Origin: DATHTK01 sp035463295
GTDB taxonomy: Bacteria; Actinomycetota; Rubrobacteria; Rubrobacterales; Rubrobacteraceae
Reading direction: 5' to 3'
Assembly (NCBI GenBank): GCA_035463295.1
Contig: DATHTK010000033.1
Location: 1-17,661 of the forward strand
Length of the DNA: 17,661 bases
The translations under genes were made by a program, and so were the position numbers. Under the pieces are notes generated by a model that saw only the letters and a list, made by a program, of their open reading frames with translations, searched no databases and had not been told where the DNA came from. This document shows, piece after piece, positions 1 to 6,137 of the stretch (positions within the stretch are counted from its first letter, which is position 1; each line of letters opens with the position of its first letter).

Positions 1-576
1 GTCCACCAGACCGAGCTTCGCCCCCACGTAGACCGCCGCCGGGACCTCGAAGGCTATGCCGAAGCCCAGCAGAAAGCGCGTGACGAACGACAGGTAAGTC
101 TCCGCCGTGATGATCTGCTCGAAGCGATCCCCTCCCCAGCCAACCAGGAAGTCCAGCGCCAAGGGTAACACCAGGAAGTACCCGAACGCCATCCCCACCA
201 GAAACAGGCAGGAGGAGAGCCCGATCAGTACGAAGGTGAACGCCCGGCCAGCTTCGCCCACGGCGGGGGCGACGAAAGACCACGCCTGGTAGAAGACAAC
301 GGGGATCGTGACCACCAGTCCGCAGTAGAGGCTGATCTTGAGGTCCGCCATTATCGGGCCGGTGACGCCCGTGAAGTTTAGGCTCCCTCCGAGCGCGGGA
401 GCGGGGGCCAGCAGCCACTCGAAGACCCGCTCCCTGAAAAACCAGGCCGCCACCGCCGCGATCACGAACGCCGCTCCGGCCTTGATGATCCTGGTCCGAA
501 GCTCGTCGAGGTGCTCGACGAGCGTCATGCGCGCCTCGTCTCCCGACCCGATTCGTATCCTGAGCAGCCTCGTCAC
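1..576 (-). CDS. tatC: Sec-independent protein translocase TatC (C-terminus beyond window edge)
   Basis: TatC is the multi-spanning membrane receptor of the twin-arginine translocase; it binds the RR signal peptide and exports folded proteins. The reading frame is open from 576 to the left edge (192 codons). It shows the family N-terminal motif VEHLDELRTRI, a first membrane helix after it, FTGVTGPI and DLKISLY in the first periplasmic loop, FYQAWSFVAPAV, then FGIAFEVPAAVY with the conserved glutamate, ending in KLGLVD at the edge. About the last 50-60 residues are missing. I chose GTG at 576, preceded by AAGG with a 9-10 base spacer. ATG at 528, just before TLVEHLDE and preceded by GAGG, is an equally good alternative and closer to typical TatC N-termini. 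No tatA or tatB is visible. A copy of the window's 27-bp element points at this gene from 648-674. The family call is secure; only the start is uncertain. Confidence 0.93.
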   Translation of the reverse strand, partial: MTRLLRIRIGSGDEARMTLVEHLDELRTRIIKAGAAFVIAAVAAWFFRERVFEWLLAPAPALGGSLNFTGVTGPIMADLKISLYCGLVVTIPVVFYQAWSFVAPAVGEAGRAFTFVLIGLSSCLFLVGMAFGYFLVLPLALDFLVGWGGDRFEQIITAETYLSFVTRFLLGFGIAFEVPAAVYVGAKLGLVD

Positions 577-647
577 CGTTCACCGGACCTTTCGTGCCAC
601 CCATCGGAACCCGGTTCGTCATCTTGCCCGCCGATTCTGTGAGTTGC

Positions 648-674
648 CTGTGAAAGAACAGAGAGTTTTCACAG
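648..674 (-). promoter_or_regulatory. 27-bp recurrent element, copy F (upstream of tatC)
   Basis: Read on the minus strand it begins CTGTGAAAACTCTC and ends TTTCACAG. The two ends form a perfect 8-bp inverted repeat (CTGTGAAA and TTTCACAG), the best dyad of the six copies. It ends 71 bp before the GTG start of tatC. As in copies D and E, GGC and then TCACA follow. The role as promoter or operator is inferred from recurrence and position. Confidence 0.6.
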
Positions 675-758
675 ACGGGCCGAGATCCGGTTCAGAGCGA
701 GAGAGATAAGGCGGTCTTCGCTGGCGGCGCTTGATCCCGTCCGACCCGGGGCTCTTTT

Positions 759-785
759 CTGTGGAAACCCTCATCTGATACACAC
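759..785 (+). promoter_or_regulatory. 27-bp recurrent element, copy A (upstream of the 87-aa gene)
   Basis: It reads CTGTGGAAACCCTCAT and then ends in ACACAC. The 20 bases 756-775 match copy B at 18 of 20 positions. It lies 59 bp before the GTG at 845. It shares the 268-bp spacer with copy F, which points the opposite way towards tatC, so this spacer appears to be a divergent promoter region. Confidence 0.6.
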
Positions 786-844
786 GAGTATCCCATCTCC
801 GGAGCTCAGACTACACGAGGAGTGAGCTCGTAAAGGAGTGTGCC

Positions 845-1108
845 GTGCTGCAGAGGTGGAGGTCTTTCTGGGCCAGGCTGTTCAGCAATTCTCACGGTTC
901 CGCCCGGCAACGGAGGGTGCTCGAGTACATAGCCCGCAGGATCGAAGAGGGCGCCTCTCTGGACGAGGCGGCCAACGAGGAGTACGTGCGCCGGCAGGCC
1001 ACGTCGGCCGAAGTGGCGCGCATACGCGAACGCCCGGAGCTCGTCCAGGCCGTGCGGGAGCGGATGAGAGAGGAGATGGGAGCAGCCCCCGAAATACGCG
1101 GGCGGTAG
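845..1108 (+). CDS. Small charged helical protein of unknown function (87 aa)
   Basis: I do not recognise a family. The start is GTG at 845, chosen because AAAGGAG at 832-838 sits 6 bases upstream. The protein begins with an amphipathic basic stretch (LQRWRSFWARLF). The rest is predicted all-helical and very rich in Arg and Glu (RRIEEG, EEYVRRQ, RIRERPELVQAVRERMREEM), with no signal peptide and no full membrane span. The N-terminal segment could lie against a membrane or bind nucleic acid; this is only a guess. It is a single gene with 27-bp element copy A 59 bp upstream, and the PRC-barrel gene that follows has its own copy, so the two are probably separate transcripts under the same control. 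Overlapping frames are shadows. The strong ribosome binding site and the element make it likely to be real. Confidence 0.72.
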   Translation: MLQRWRSFWARLFSNSHGSARQRRVLEYIARRIEEGASLDEAANEEYVRRQATSAEVARIRERPELVQAVRERMREEMGAAPEIRGR

Positions 1109-1183
1109 ACGCCGCACCGCCGGTGGTAGCAGACGCGACACGCCGCAGCGCCCATTTCTGCCGCCGAGGCGTGGTCATCCTTT

Positions 1184-1210
1184 CTGTGCAAACTCTCATC
1201 GCCTTCAAAG
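1184..1210 (+). promoter_or_regulatory. 27-bp recurrent element, copy B (upstream of first PRC-barrel gene)
   Basis: It reads CTGTGCAAACTCTCAT and ends CTTCAAAG; the right half-site is the weakest of the six. It is preceded by TTT as in copies A, C and D. It ends 70 bp before the ATG at 1281, and TTCACAC follows shortly after. Confidence 0.6.
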
Positions 1211-1280
1211 ATAGTTCACACATCCCGAGCCGAGACTAAGGAACATCGGACACGAAGTCCATGCAGAGAGGAGGACCCGG

Positions 1281-1532
1281 ATGGTTCAGCCCACAGCGCT
1301 AAGGTGGGAGGGGCGCGATCATCCCTTCGAGGCGCCGGAGGAGTACATCGGCTACCGGCTCTGCGACCCGCTCGACCAGAGAATAGGCACCGTCGAGAGG
1401 CTTTTCGTGAACGGGGACGGAGAACCGGAGTACATCAGGGTCAGGACCGGGGTCTTCGGGTCGAAGGCTATTCTGATCCCGGTGCAGATGGTCGCGGTGG
1501 ACGACGAACGGCGAACCCTCGTGCTGCGCTAG
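1281..1532 (+). CDS. PRC-barrel domain protein (83 aa)
   Basis: PRC-barrel domains are small beta-barrels found in photosynthetic reaction centre subunit H, RimM and many actinobacterial stress-associated proteins, where they mediate protein-protein contacts. The fold signature covers nearly the whole protein: YIGYRLCDPLDQRIGTVERL (residues about 22-41), a turn NGDGEPEYIRVRTG, then GSKAILIPVQMVAVDDE and a last strand TLVLR. It is 83 residues, a single domain with a short N-terminal extension. The ATG is preceded by GAGAGGAGG at 1266-1274. It is preceded by 27-bp element copy B, as is the second PRC-barrel gene at 5663 by copy E; the two are paralogues with a common regulatory signal. The domain call is firm; the partner protein is unknown. 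Confidence 0.85.
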   Translation: MVQPTALRWEGRDHPFEAPEEYIGYRLCDPLDQRIGTVERLFVNGDGEPEYIRVRTGVFGSKAILIPVQMVAVDDERRTLVLR

Positions 1533-1555
1533 AGCGGCGACCCGGGAGGATGGGT

Positions 1556-2380
1556 GTGGACAGTGCGTTCGCGGTTATAGGCGTCGACATAGGGACGTCC
1601 AGCGCGAGGGCGGTCGCCTATGACCGCGACGGCCGGGTACTTGCCAGCGAGGCGCGGGAGTACCCGCTCCGCTCGCCCCTGCCTGGCCGAGCGGAGCAGA
1701 GCCCGGATGGAGTTCTCGAGGCGCTACTCCACTCTCTGGCGCGCGTGGCGCGCGCCTGCGAGGCGAGGGTCTCGGGTGTGGCCTTCAGCGCCGCCATGCA
1801 TGGCCTGATCGGGCTCGATCCGGAGGGGCGTCCCGTGACGCCCCTGATCACCTTCGCCGACAACCGGGCCTCGGAGCAGGCCCGCAGGGTGCGGGAAGAG
1901 ATGGACGGCCTCGCCATTCACCGGCGTACGGACACCCCGATCCACCCGATGTCGCCTCTTGCCAAGCTCCTGTGGTTCAGAGAGGAGGATCCCGACCGCT
2001 GGCGGCGCGCGGCGCGGTGGGTCTGGATCAAGGAGTACCTCCTGTTTCGTCTCTTCGGCGAGTTCGTAGTGGACCACTCTATCGCCTCGGCGACGGGTCT
2101 GTTCGAGCTCGAGCGCCTCCACTGGGACGAGGAGGTGCTGCGCCTGCTCGAACTCCCCGAAGAAAGACTCTCCCGACCGGGCCCGGCGACTCACGCGATG
2201 GCCGGGCTGGAGCCCGCGGTGGCCGACCGGCTCGGTCTGGACCCCGGGACGCCCTTTGGCGTGGGCGCCGTAGACCCCGGCGTGGTCGCCTGCTCCATCG
2301 GGACCAGCGGCGCGTACCGCGCCGCTGGTCCCGCGCCCGGAGCTCGACGACGGGGGACGCCTCTTCTGCTACGCGCTGAC
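1556..2380 (+). pseudogene. FGGY-family gluconokinase, 3' half deleted (pseudogene)
   Basis: FGGY kinases phosphorylate sugars; this one resembles the gluconate kinase branch, which makes 6-phosphogluconate. Visible are the phosphate-binding start IGVDIGTSSARAVAYD, FSAAMHGLIGLD, ITFADNRASEQAR, KLLWFREEDPDRW, WIKEYLLFRLFGE and DPGVVACSIGTSGAYR. GTG at 1556 is the likely start (GGGAGGA lies 5 bases upstream); ATG at 1550 overlaps that site. The frame breaks at about 2326: one extra base converts the expected AAVPRPELDDGGRLFCYALTE into a false frame. Homology resumes one frame over, then stops at ALTE (about 2380), where the permease remnant begins. Only about 275 of some 500 residues remain, so the C-terminal ATPase half is gone. 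An extra base alone might be a sequencing error, but the missing half cannot be. Confidence 0.82.
2299..2333. repeat. Perfect 16-bp inverted repeat, 3-base loop, at the kinase frameshift
   Basis: The left arm is CGGGACCAGCGGCGCG (2299-2314), the loop is TAC, and the right arm is CGCGCCGCTGGTCCCG (2318-2333), its exact reverse complement. The inferred extra G of the kinase frameshift lies inside the right arm. Without it the arm would read GCTGTCCC and the repeat would be imperfect. Confidence 0.85.
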
Positions 2381-2797
2381 CGAGAGGTACGGCCGCTCGC
2401 TGCTCTACTACGCGATTCCCCTGCTCGCCGGTCTGGCCGCCACACACGCCTTCATCCCTCCGACCCCGAGGCCGGTCGCCGTCGCGGGGATCATAGGGGC
2501 CGACCTGGGACGGGTCATCCTCTGGGGGGCGATCGCGGTCGGTGGCGTCCTGTTCGGTCGCTACATCGCCGGTAGGATCCACGTGGATCTCTCCGAGTAC
2601 ATGCGCATCGAGCAAGAAGACGACCCGGCCACCCAGGAAGACAAGCGGACCCCCAGCTTCGCCCTCGTGGTGTCGATCATCCCGGTGCCCCTGGCGCTCA
2701 TTCCGCGAAGCATCCCCTGCAGTCGTGGACAGTCATGGCAACGATCGTCGGCCTTATAGGCTTCGCGACGGTGCTGGCGATCAGCCTGTTCCTGTGA
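2381..2797 (+). pseudogene. Gluconate permease (GntP family) C-terminal remnant (pseudogene)
   Basis: GntP permeases are 12-14-helix gluconate:proton symporters of about 440 residues. Only part of the C-terminal half remains. In the frame following the kinase fragment I read RYGRSLLYYAIPLLAGLA, THAFIPPTP (a GntP hallmark, here followed by R where G is usual), VAVAGIIGADLGRVILWG, FGRYIAGRIHV and PSFALVVSIIPVPLALI. The frame then loses homology, ending at the TAG at 2757-2759. A membrane helix, SWTVMATIVGLIGF, continues in another frame from about 2717 to the TGA at 2795-2797, implying a second lesion near 2705-2717. The N-terminal half is absent: the 5' deletion joined kinase to permease. Kinase and permease were probably neighbours in one gluconate-utilisation operon. 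The family call is strong; the C-terminal assignment is weaker. Confidence 0.72.
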
Positions 2798-4008
2798 CGG
2801 GGCCGAACGCACGCAACCCGCGGCGCCGGGCCGCACCTCCCGTCCCTCGACTGTCGGGAGGGGCCGCTCCTCCCGGCCGCGCCATCTACTCTGGAATCCT
2901 TCTGCTCTTCGCCCTGGCGATCGGCGCCTACTTCGTCTACCAGGTCGCGCAGGTGGTGCTGACGCTCCTGGTGGCGCTGCTCCTGGCGGTGATACTCGGC
3001 GGTCCGGTCAACTACCTCGCCCGCCGGGGCCTGAGCCGCGGGCTGGCGATGGCGCTGGTGGCCGGGGCGATCGGGCTCCTCTCGTGGCTCCTGGGAGTGC
3101 TCATCGCCCCGGTCGTCCAGCAGCAGGCCCGACAGTTCGCCGCAACCCTGCCCAGCCTGCTCGAAGAGGTGGAGGCGCTCTTCGCGAGATCCCAGGAGCT
3201 GCTGGGGATAGAGGCCGGGTTCGAGCTGGAGCTGGGCAGCCTGCTGGACATGGGGCGCGAGACCCTCTCCCCCGAGACGCTCGCGGCGACGGCCGGCTTC
3301 GGCATGAGCGTCGTGACCGCCATCAGCCTCGGGGTCGTCGCCCTCGTGTCGGCCGTCTACCTGGTCGTCAGGCCCTACCCTATCGTCGACGGGTTCGTCT
3401 CGCTCTTCCCCGCAGATAAGCGAGAGAGGATCAGGGAGATACTCGACGGGGTGTACCGGACCGTTCAGCGGTGGGTGCTGGGGCAACTGCTGGCGATGAC
3501 GTTTATCGGCGTCTCCTCCGCCGTGGCCCTCTGGGCGCTGGGCATCCCCTTCGCGTTGCTCCTGGGCCTCTTCGGCGGCCTGATCTCCTTTATCCCCTTC
3601 GTGGGCGCGGTGGTCTCGGCGATACCGCCGATACTTCTCGCCCTGATCTTCGACCCCATGCTGGCCGTCTGGGTGATCCTGGCCTACACCGTGATCCAAC
3701 AGATCGAGTCGAACGTGATACAGCCGATTTTGATGAGCCACGTCGTCTCTCTCCACCCGGCCGTGGTGCTCTTCGGCGTGATCGCCATGGGGGCTATGTT
3801 CGGCATCGTGGGCCTCCTGCTCGCCGTCCCCCTGGTGGCAACCACGCAGGTCCTCGTGCGCGAGCTCTGGTCGAAGCGGATGGACAGCGTCGGTGTAGAC
3901 CCGAACCCGCCCACGCGTACAAAGAAGGCACAGGAGCCTGGTTTGCTCCGGAAGGCCCTGGCCGCTCTGCGGGACCGGTTCAAGCAGAGAGACGGAGGTA
4001 GATCGTGA
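2794..4008 (+). CDS. AI-2E family transporter (PerM/TqsA-like membrane protein)
   Basis: AI-2E family proteins are polytopic inner-membrane exporters; members move autoinducer-2 (TqsA) or act as sodium-proton antiporters, but most are uncharacterised. The 404-residue product matches the family length. It shows an N-terminal pair of helices (IYSGILLLFALAIGAYF, VVLTLLVALLLAVILGG), a helix at LAMALVAGAIGLLSWLLG, a soluble segment (LPSLLEEVEALFARSQELL), a helix at MSVVTAISLGVVALVSAVYL, then the conserved C-terminal core GQLLAMTFIGV, LLGLFGGLISFIPFVGAVV and IQQIESNVIQPILMS. It ends in a basic tail. GTG at 2794 overlaps the TGA of the permease remnant (GTGA), a relic of translational coupling; there is no clear ribosome binding site. 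Because the upstream genes are broken, its expression may now depend on read-through. The substrate cannot be predicted. Confidence 0.88.
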   Translation: MTGPNARNPRRRAAPPVPRLSGGAAPPGRAIYSGILLLFALAIGAYFVYQVAQVVLTLLVALLLAVILGGPVNYLARRGLSRGLAMALVAGAIGLLSWLLGVLIAPVVQQQARQFAATLPSLLEEVEALFARSQELLGIEAGFELELGSLLDMGRETLSPETLAATAGFGMSVVTAISLGVVALVSAVYLVVRPYPIVDGFVSLFPADKRERIREILDGVYRTVQRWVLGQLLAMTFIGVSSAVALWALGIPFALLLGLFGGLISFIPFVGAVVSAIPPILLALIFDPMLAVWVILAYTVIQQIESNVIQPILMSHVVSLHPAVVLFGVIAMGAMFGIVGLLLAVPLVATTQVLVRELWSKRMDSVGVDPNPPTRTKKAQEPGLLRKALAALRDRFKQRDGGRS

Positions 4009-4133
4009 CCGTCGGAGCGTGGTGGTCCCCGGCAGCCCTCGCAAATGAGGGGTGGATCGGTGCGCGTAATAGATTCGGATAGAGCAGAGATCAACGACCA
4101 CAAGAGAGGAGTGCCAGGCTCGCGAACGTAGCG

Positions 4134-4364
4134 GTGGGCATAGGAGGCGGCACGACCATTGCGCTGGTCATTGCCACAGTATTTGTCGTCTCGCTCGTAT
4201 TGAGCGCCACAAGGGCAATCAAGAGCCAAGCCGTCCGCCACTATCGGAGCTCCCCACGCCGGGTGCGACCACCGCGAACCGTAGACCCTCCCGGCCGGGG
4301 GCTCCTCGTCGCCCGCGGAAGGGCAGCGGACATACGCTATCTTACTCCAGGTGGTGGTAGTTGA
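4134..4364 (+). CDS. Possible single-span small membrane protein (76 aa)
   Basis: This open frame follows the transporter in the 333-base stretch 4009-4341, which otherwise holds nothing I can recognise apart from the short dyad CCCTC/GAGGG at about 4035-4050. A convincing transmembrane helix (TIALVIATVFVVSLVLSA, residues about 7-24) is followed by a basic, proline-rich tail with no recognisable motif. The start is unclear: GTG at 4134 lacks a ribosome binding site, and the only good one (GGAGG at 4142-4146) lies inside the frame before an ATT. The last 20 bases overlap the end of the succinate dehydrogenase remnant on the other strand. It may be a real small gene with a damaged start, or chance. 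Confidence 0.3.
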   Translation: MGIGGGTTIALVIATVFVVSLVLSATRAIKSQAVRHYRSSPRRVRPPRTVDPPGRGLLVARGRAADIRYLTPGGGS

Positions 4365-5053
4365 GACCATGGTCCTTTTCCAGGGCTTCCTGCACGCTTG
4401 CCGGCACCTCCCCGATGGGCTGCGTCCACAGCTTCATCGCACCGTCTCCATTTCTGGCACAGAGGATGTTCTTGCGCCACTCAACGCTCGCCCCTCGCGT
4501 TGTGCAGGCGCCCGCCCTCGCTCCGGAGGACCTCGGCGACGAGCTGGCCGTCCATCTCCTCCAGCCAGACCATCCCGGTGGGATGGAACTGGACGAACTC
4601 CATGTCTTTTAGAGCCGCTCCCGCCTCGTAGCCGAGCGACACCGCCTCCGCGGTGTCGCTCGGCTCTTCGCGAGGAGTTGCGCCGGTAGATGGTCGTGAA
4701 CCCGCCCGCCGCCGGGAGGACCGCCCGAGCCCTAAAGACTAAGTAGCGCCCGCTGTTCATGTCGTGGCCTGCGGCCCCGCACACCCGCTCGCCACACTTC
4801 AGCAGCCGCGTACCGTATATGTCCTCGCGGTAGGGGACGCTTTCTTCCTTCGCCCTGGCGACGAGGGTATCGAGTATGGCCTTTCCGGTGCTGTCGCCGG
4901 CGAAGCAGGTCCTGCGGAAGGACTGGGCGCCGAAGTAACACCGGTTTAGCTCTCGCCACTCTTCCCTCAGGGAGAAAGGACACCCCCACTCGCGGAGCTC
5001 CAGGATCCGCTCGGGAGCGTCTCTGACCAGGATCTCGACGGCCCGCGGATCAG
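4342..5053 (-). pseudogene. Succinate dehydrogenase/fumarate reductase flavoprotein remnant (pseudogene)
   Basis: The intact enzyme is the FAD-binding subunit that oxidises succinate or reduces fumarate, about 580 residues. Read from 5053 downwards the fragments are: ADPRAVEILVRDAPERILEL, EWGCPFS, FGAQSFRRTCFAGDSTGKAI and RAVLPAAGGFTTIYRRNSS. After a frameshift at about 4663-4675 follow EEPSDTAEAVSLGYEAGAAL and DMEFVQFHPTGMVW, then LVAEVLRSEGGRLHNARGER with a TGA at 4481-4483. Finally the C-terminal end appears in another frame, EWRKNILC and MKLWTQPIGEVP, ending YHHLE and TAA at 4342-4344. The N-terminal Rossmann GxGxxG and the FAD-histidine region (about 100 residues) are missing. A large middle segment, roughly residues 270-550 with the catalytic Arg/His, is deleted. 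The gene cannot be functional. L-aspartate oxidase is related, but the HPTG context and the tail favour SdhA/FrdA. Confidence 0.8.
4630..4665. repeat. Perfect 16-bp inverted repeat, 4-base loop, beside the sdhA frameshift
   Basis: AGCCGAGCGACACCGC (4630-4645), loop CTCC, then GCGGTGTCGCTCGGCT (4650-4665), an exact reverse complement. Both arms lie in the coding part of the flavoprotein remnant (EPSDTAEAVSLGY on the minus strand). The frame breaks within about 10 bases of the outer end of the arm at 4665. No T-run follows, so it is unlikely to be a terminator. Confidence 0.85.
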
Positions 5054-5478
5054 CTGTCCAAGATCCTCGAGGAGATCGCCGGGGCGCTCGAAGAGGCCGA
5101 TGCCGGGCGAACGGACCGGGCGCTCGCCAGGGTCCGCAAGTTCGACGACCGGGTGAGAGGCTTGGCCGAAGCTCTCTCCGCCGGACGTGAGACCGTCAGG
5201 CTCTCCCCCACTCACCGCCGGGCTCTCGGGCACCTGGAACTCTACACCACGGCAGGTGTCAGGCTCGACCCGACCAGCACGAACGGACGCATCCTCGCTC
5301 GCGGAGCGGCTAACGCGATCCGGCGCCGAAGGAAGCTCCTCGCAACCTGGCCGTGAGCGTGCTCATCGGGCAGATACGTTCTGCGGCAGTAGACATCCTG
5401 AGGAGGACCGGCATGGACCAGGACTCCATCATACAGGCACTCGAAGAAACTGCAGGGCGTGCTACCGAGATCGAATAG
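5054..5478 (+). pseudogene. FUSC-family (aromatic acid exporter type) C-terminal remnant (pseudogene)
   Basis: FUSC-family proteins are large inner-membrane exporters with a helical cytoplasmic domain. Only that domain's end is present: LSKILEEIAGALEEADAG, ARVRKFDDRVRGLAEALS, GRETVRLSPTHRRALGHLE and LARGAANAIRRR in one frame up to the TGA at 5354-5356. LAVSVLIGQIRSAAVDILRR and TGMDQDSIIQALEE continue one frame over up to the TAG at 5476-5478. A frameshift, probably with a deletion of several tens of residues, lies at about 5315-5345. All membrane helices and the start are missing. The fragment begins where the divergent flavoprotein remnant begins, so one deletion may have removed both 5' ends. 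The family assignment rests on the characteristic IGQIRSAAVD-LRxTGMDxxxAxxALEE tail; I hold it with moderate confidence. Confidence 0.6.
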
Positions 5479-5561
5479 AAGAGCGTGCCCCCTTGCGAGG
5501 GATGTGGTTTGGCGCGCCTATTCCAGTTGCAAAGATCGCCCCGCCGGAGCCAGCGCGTCCC

Positions 5562-5588
5562 TTGTGAGAATTCTCATGTTGCTCACAG
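5562..5588 (+). promoter_or_regulatory. 27-bp recurrent element, copy E (upstream of second PRC-barrel gene)
   Basis: It reads TTGTGAGAATTCTCAT and ends GCTCACAG, with an inverted repeat of TGTGAG and CTCACA. GAGAATTCTC in the middle is itself a perfect palindrome. GGC and then TTCACA follow, as in copies D and F. It ends 74 bp before the ATG at 5663. Confidence 0.6.
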
Positions 5589-5662
5589 GCACTTCACACG
5601 CTGCCAACCTATACAAGTCGTCGAGAGAGAGGAAAGCGAACCGAAGGAGGTCTTTCGGCCCT

Positions 5663-6076
5663 ATGACCGAGACGAAACCTGGTCTCGTCAAGCTCTCGGA
5701 CTCCGAGCTCATCCTCAAGGACCAGGCTCAAGATGTCCGCGGGCTCCACGTCTACGACAGCAACGGAGAACAGGTAGGCGGCGTGGCCGATCTCTACGTC
5801 GACGAACAGGAGTGCGAGGTGCGCTTGCTGGACGTGGCAGCCGGAGGCTTTCTCGGCCTGGGAGAGAAGCACTTCCTCATCCCCGTGGAGACCGTGACAG
5901 AGGTCGGCGAGGGGAGCCTCACGGTCGACCCCGACCGTCAGAAGGTGGTGGATTCTCCGCCGTTCGACACCAGCGTGGTGCCCCGGGAGCGTTATCTGCG
6001 CGATATCTACGAATACTATGGTCATCCCCCCAGGGGGCGCGGCGCTGGCCCTAGAACGTGGCCTCCACGCATTTGA
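5663..6076 (+). CDS. PRC-barrel domain protein (137 aa)
   Basis: This is a second PRC-barrel protein, longer than the one at 1281. The barrel spans about residues 23-90: VRGLHVYDSNGEQVGGVADL, YVDEQECEVRLLDVAAG, GFLGLGEKHFLIPVETVTEV, GSLTVDPDRQKV. A C-terminal extension rich in aromatic residues follows (YLRDIYEYYGHPP). No signal peptide or membrane span is visible. ATG at 5663 is chosen because AAGGAGGT at 5644-5651 lies 11 bases upstream and homology begins shortly after; the frame is open further upstream, but that part overlaps element copy E and has no family resemblance. The four-helix membrane protein follows 61 bases later with its own strong ribosome binding site, so they may be co-transcribed. 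Paralogues of this type are often stress-induced in actinobacteria; the function of this one is not known. Confidence 0.88.
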   Translation: MTETKPGLVKLSDSELILKDQAQDVRGLHVYDSNGEQVGGVADLYVDEQECEVRLLDVAAGGFLGLGEKHFLIPVETVTEVGEGSLTVDPDRQKVVDSPPFDTSVVPRERYLRDIYEYYGHPPRGRGAGPRTWPPRI

Positions 6077-6137
6077 GTCGTATGGGGAGTTCGAGGGACC
6101 GCTCTCGTCGATGTACCCACAAGGAGGTAAGAGCTAA

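Noticed and set aside
1304..1549. N-terminal extension of the kinase frame over the PRC-barrel gene
   Set aside because: Arg-rich out-of-frame reading of the PRC-barrel gene; kinase homology and a ribosome binding site place the start at 1556.
2836..2868. CCTCCCG/CGGGAGG stem near the start of the AI-2E gene as a terminator or attenuator
   Set aside because: Only 7 bp with a long loop, inside the Pro/Arg-rich N-terminal coding sequence; probably composition.
2698..4101. 467-aa minus-strand open frame opposite the AI-2E transporter
   Set aside because: His/Asp/Gly-rich low-complexity translation typical of the antisense frame of a GC-rich gene; no ribosome binding site or family motif.
4351..4949. 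Several plus-strand open frames of 60-112 aa over the flavoprotein remnant
   Set aside because: The minus strand carries clear SdhA/FrdA motifs throughout; these are shadows.
5562..5588. CRP/FNR-type site (TGTGA-N6-TCACA)
   Set aside because: Half-sites resemble CRP ends, but the spacing is 15 bases rather than 6, and the conserved core AAyTCTCAT is not part of a CRP site.
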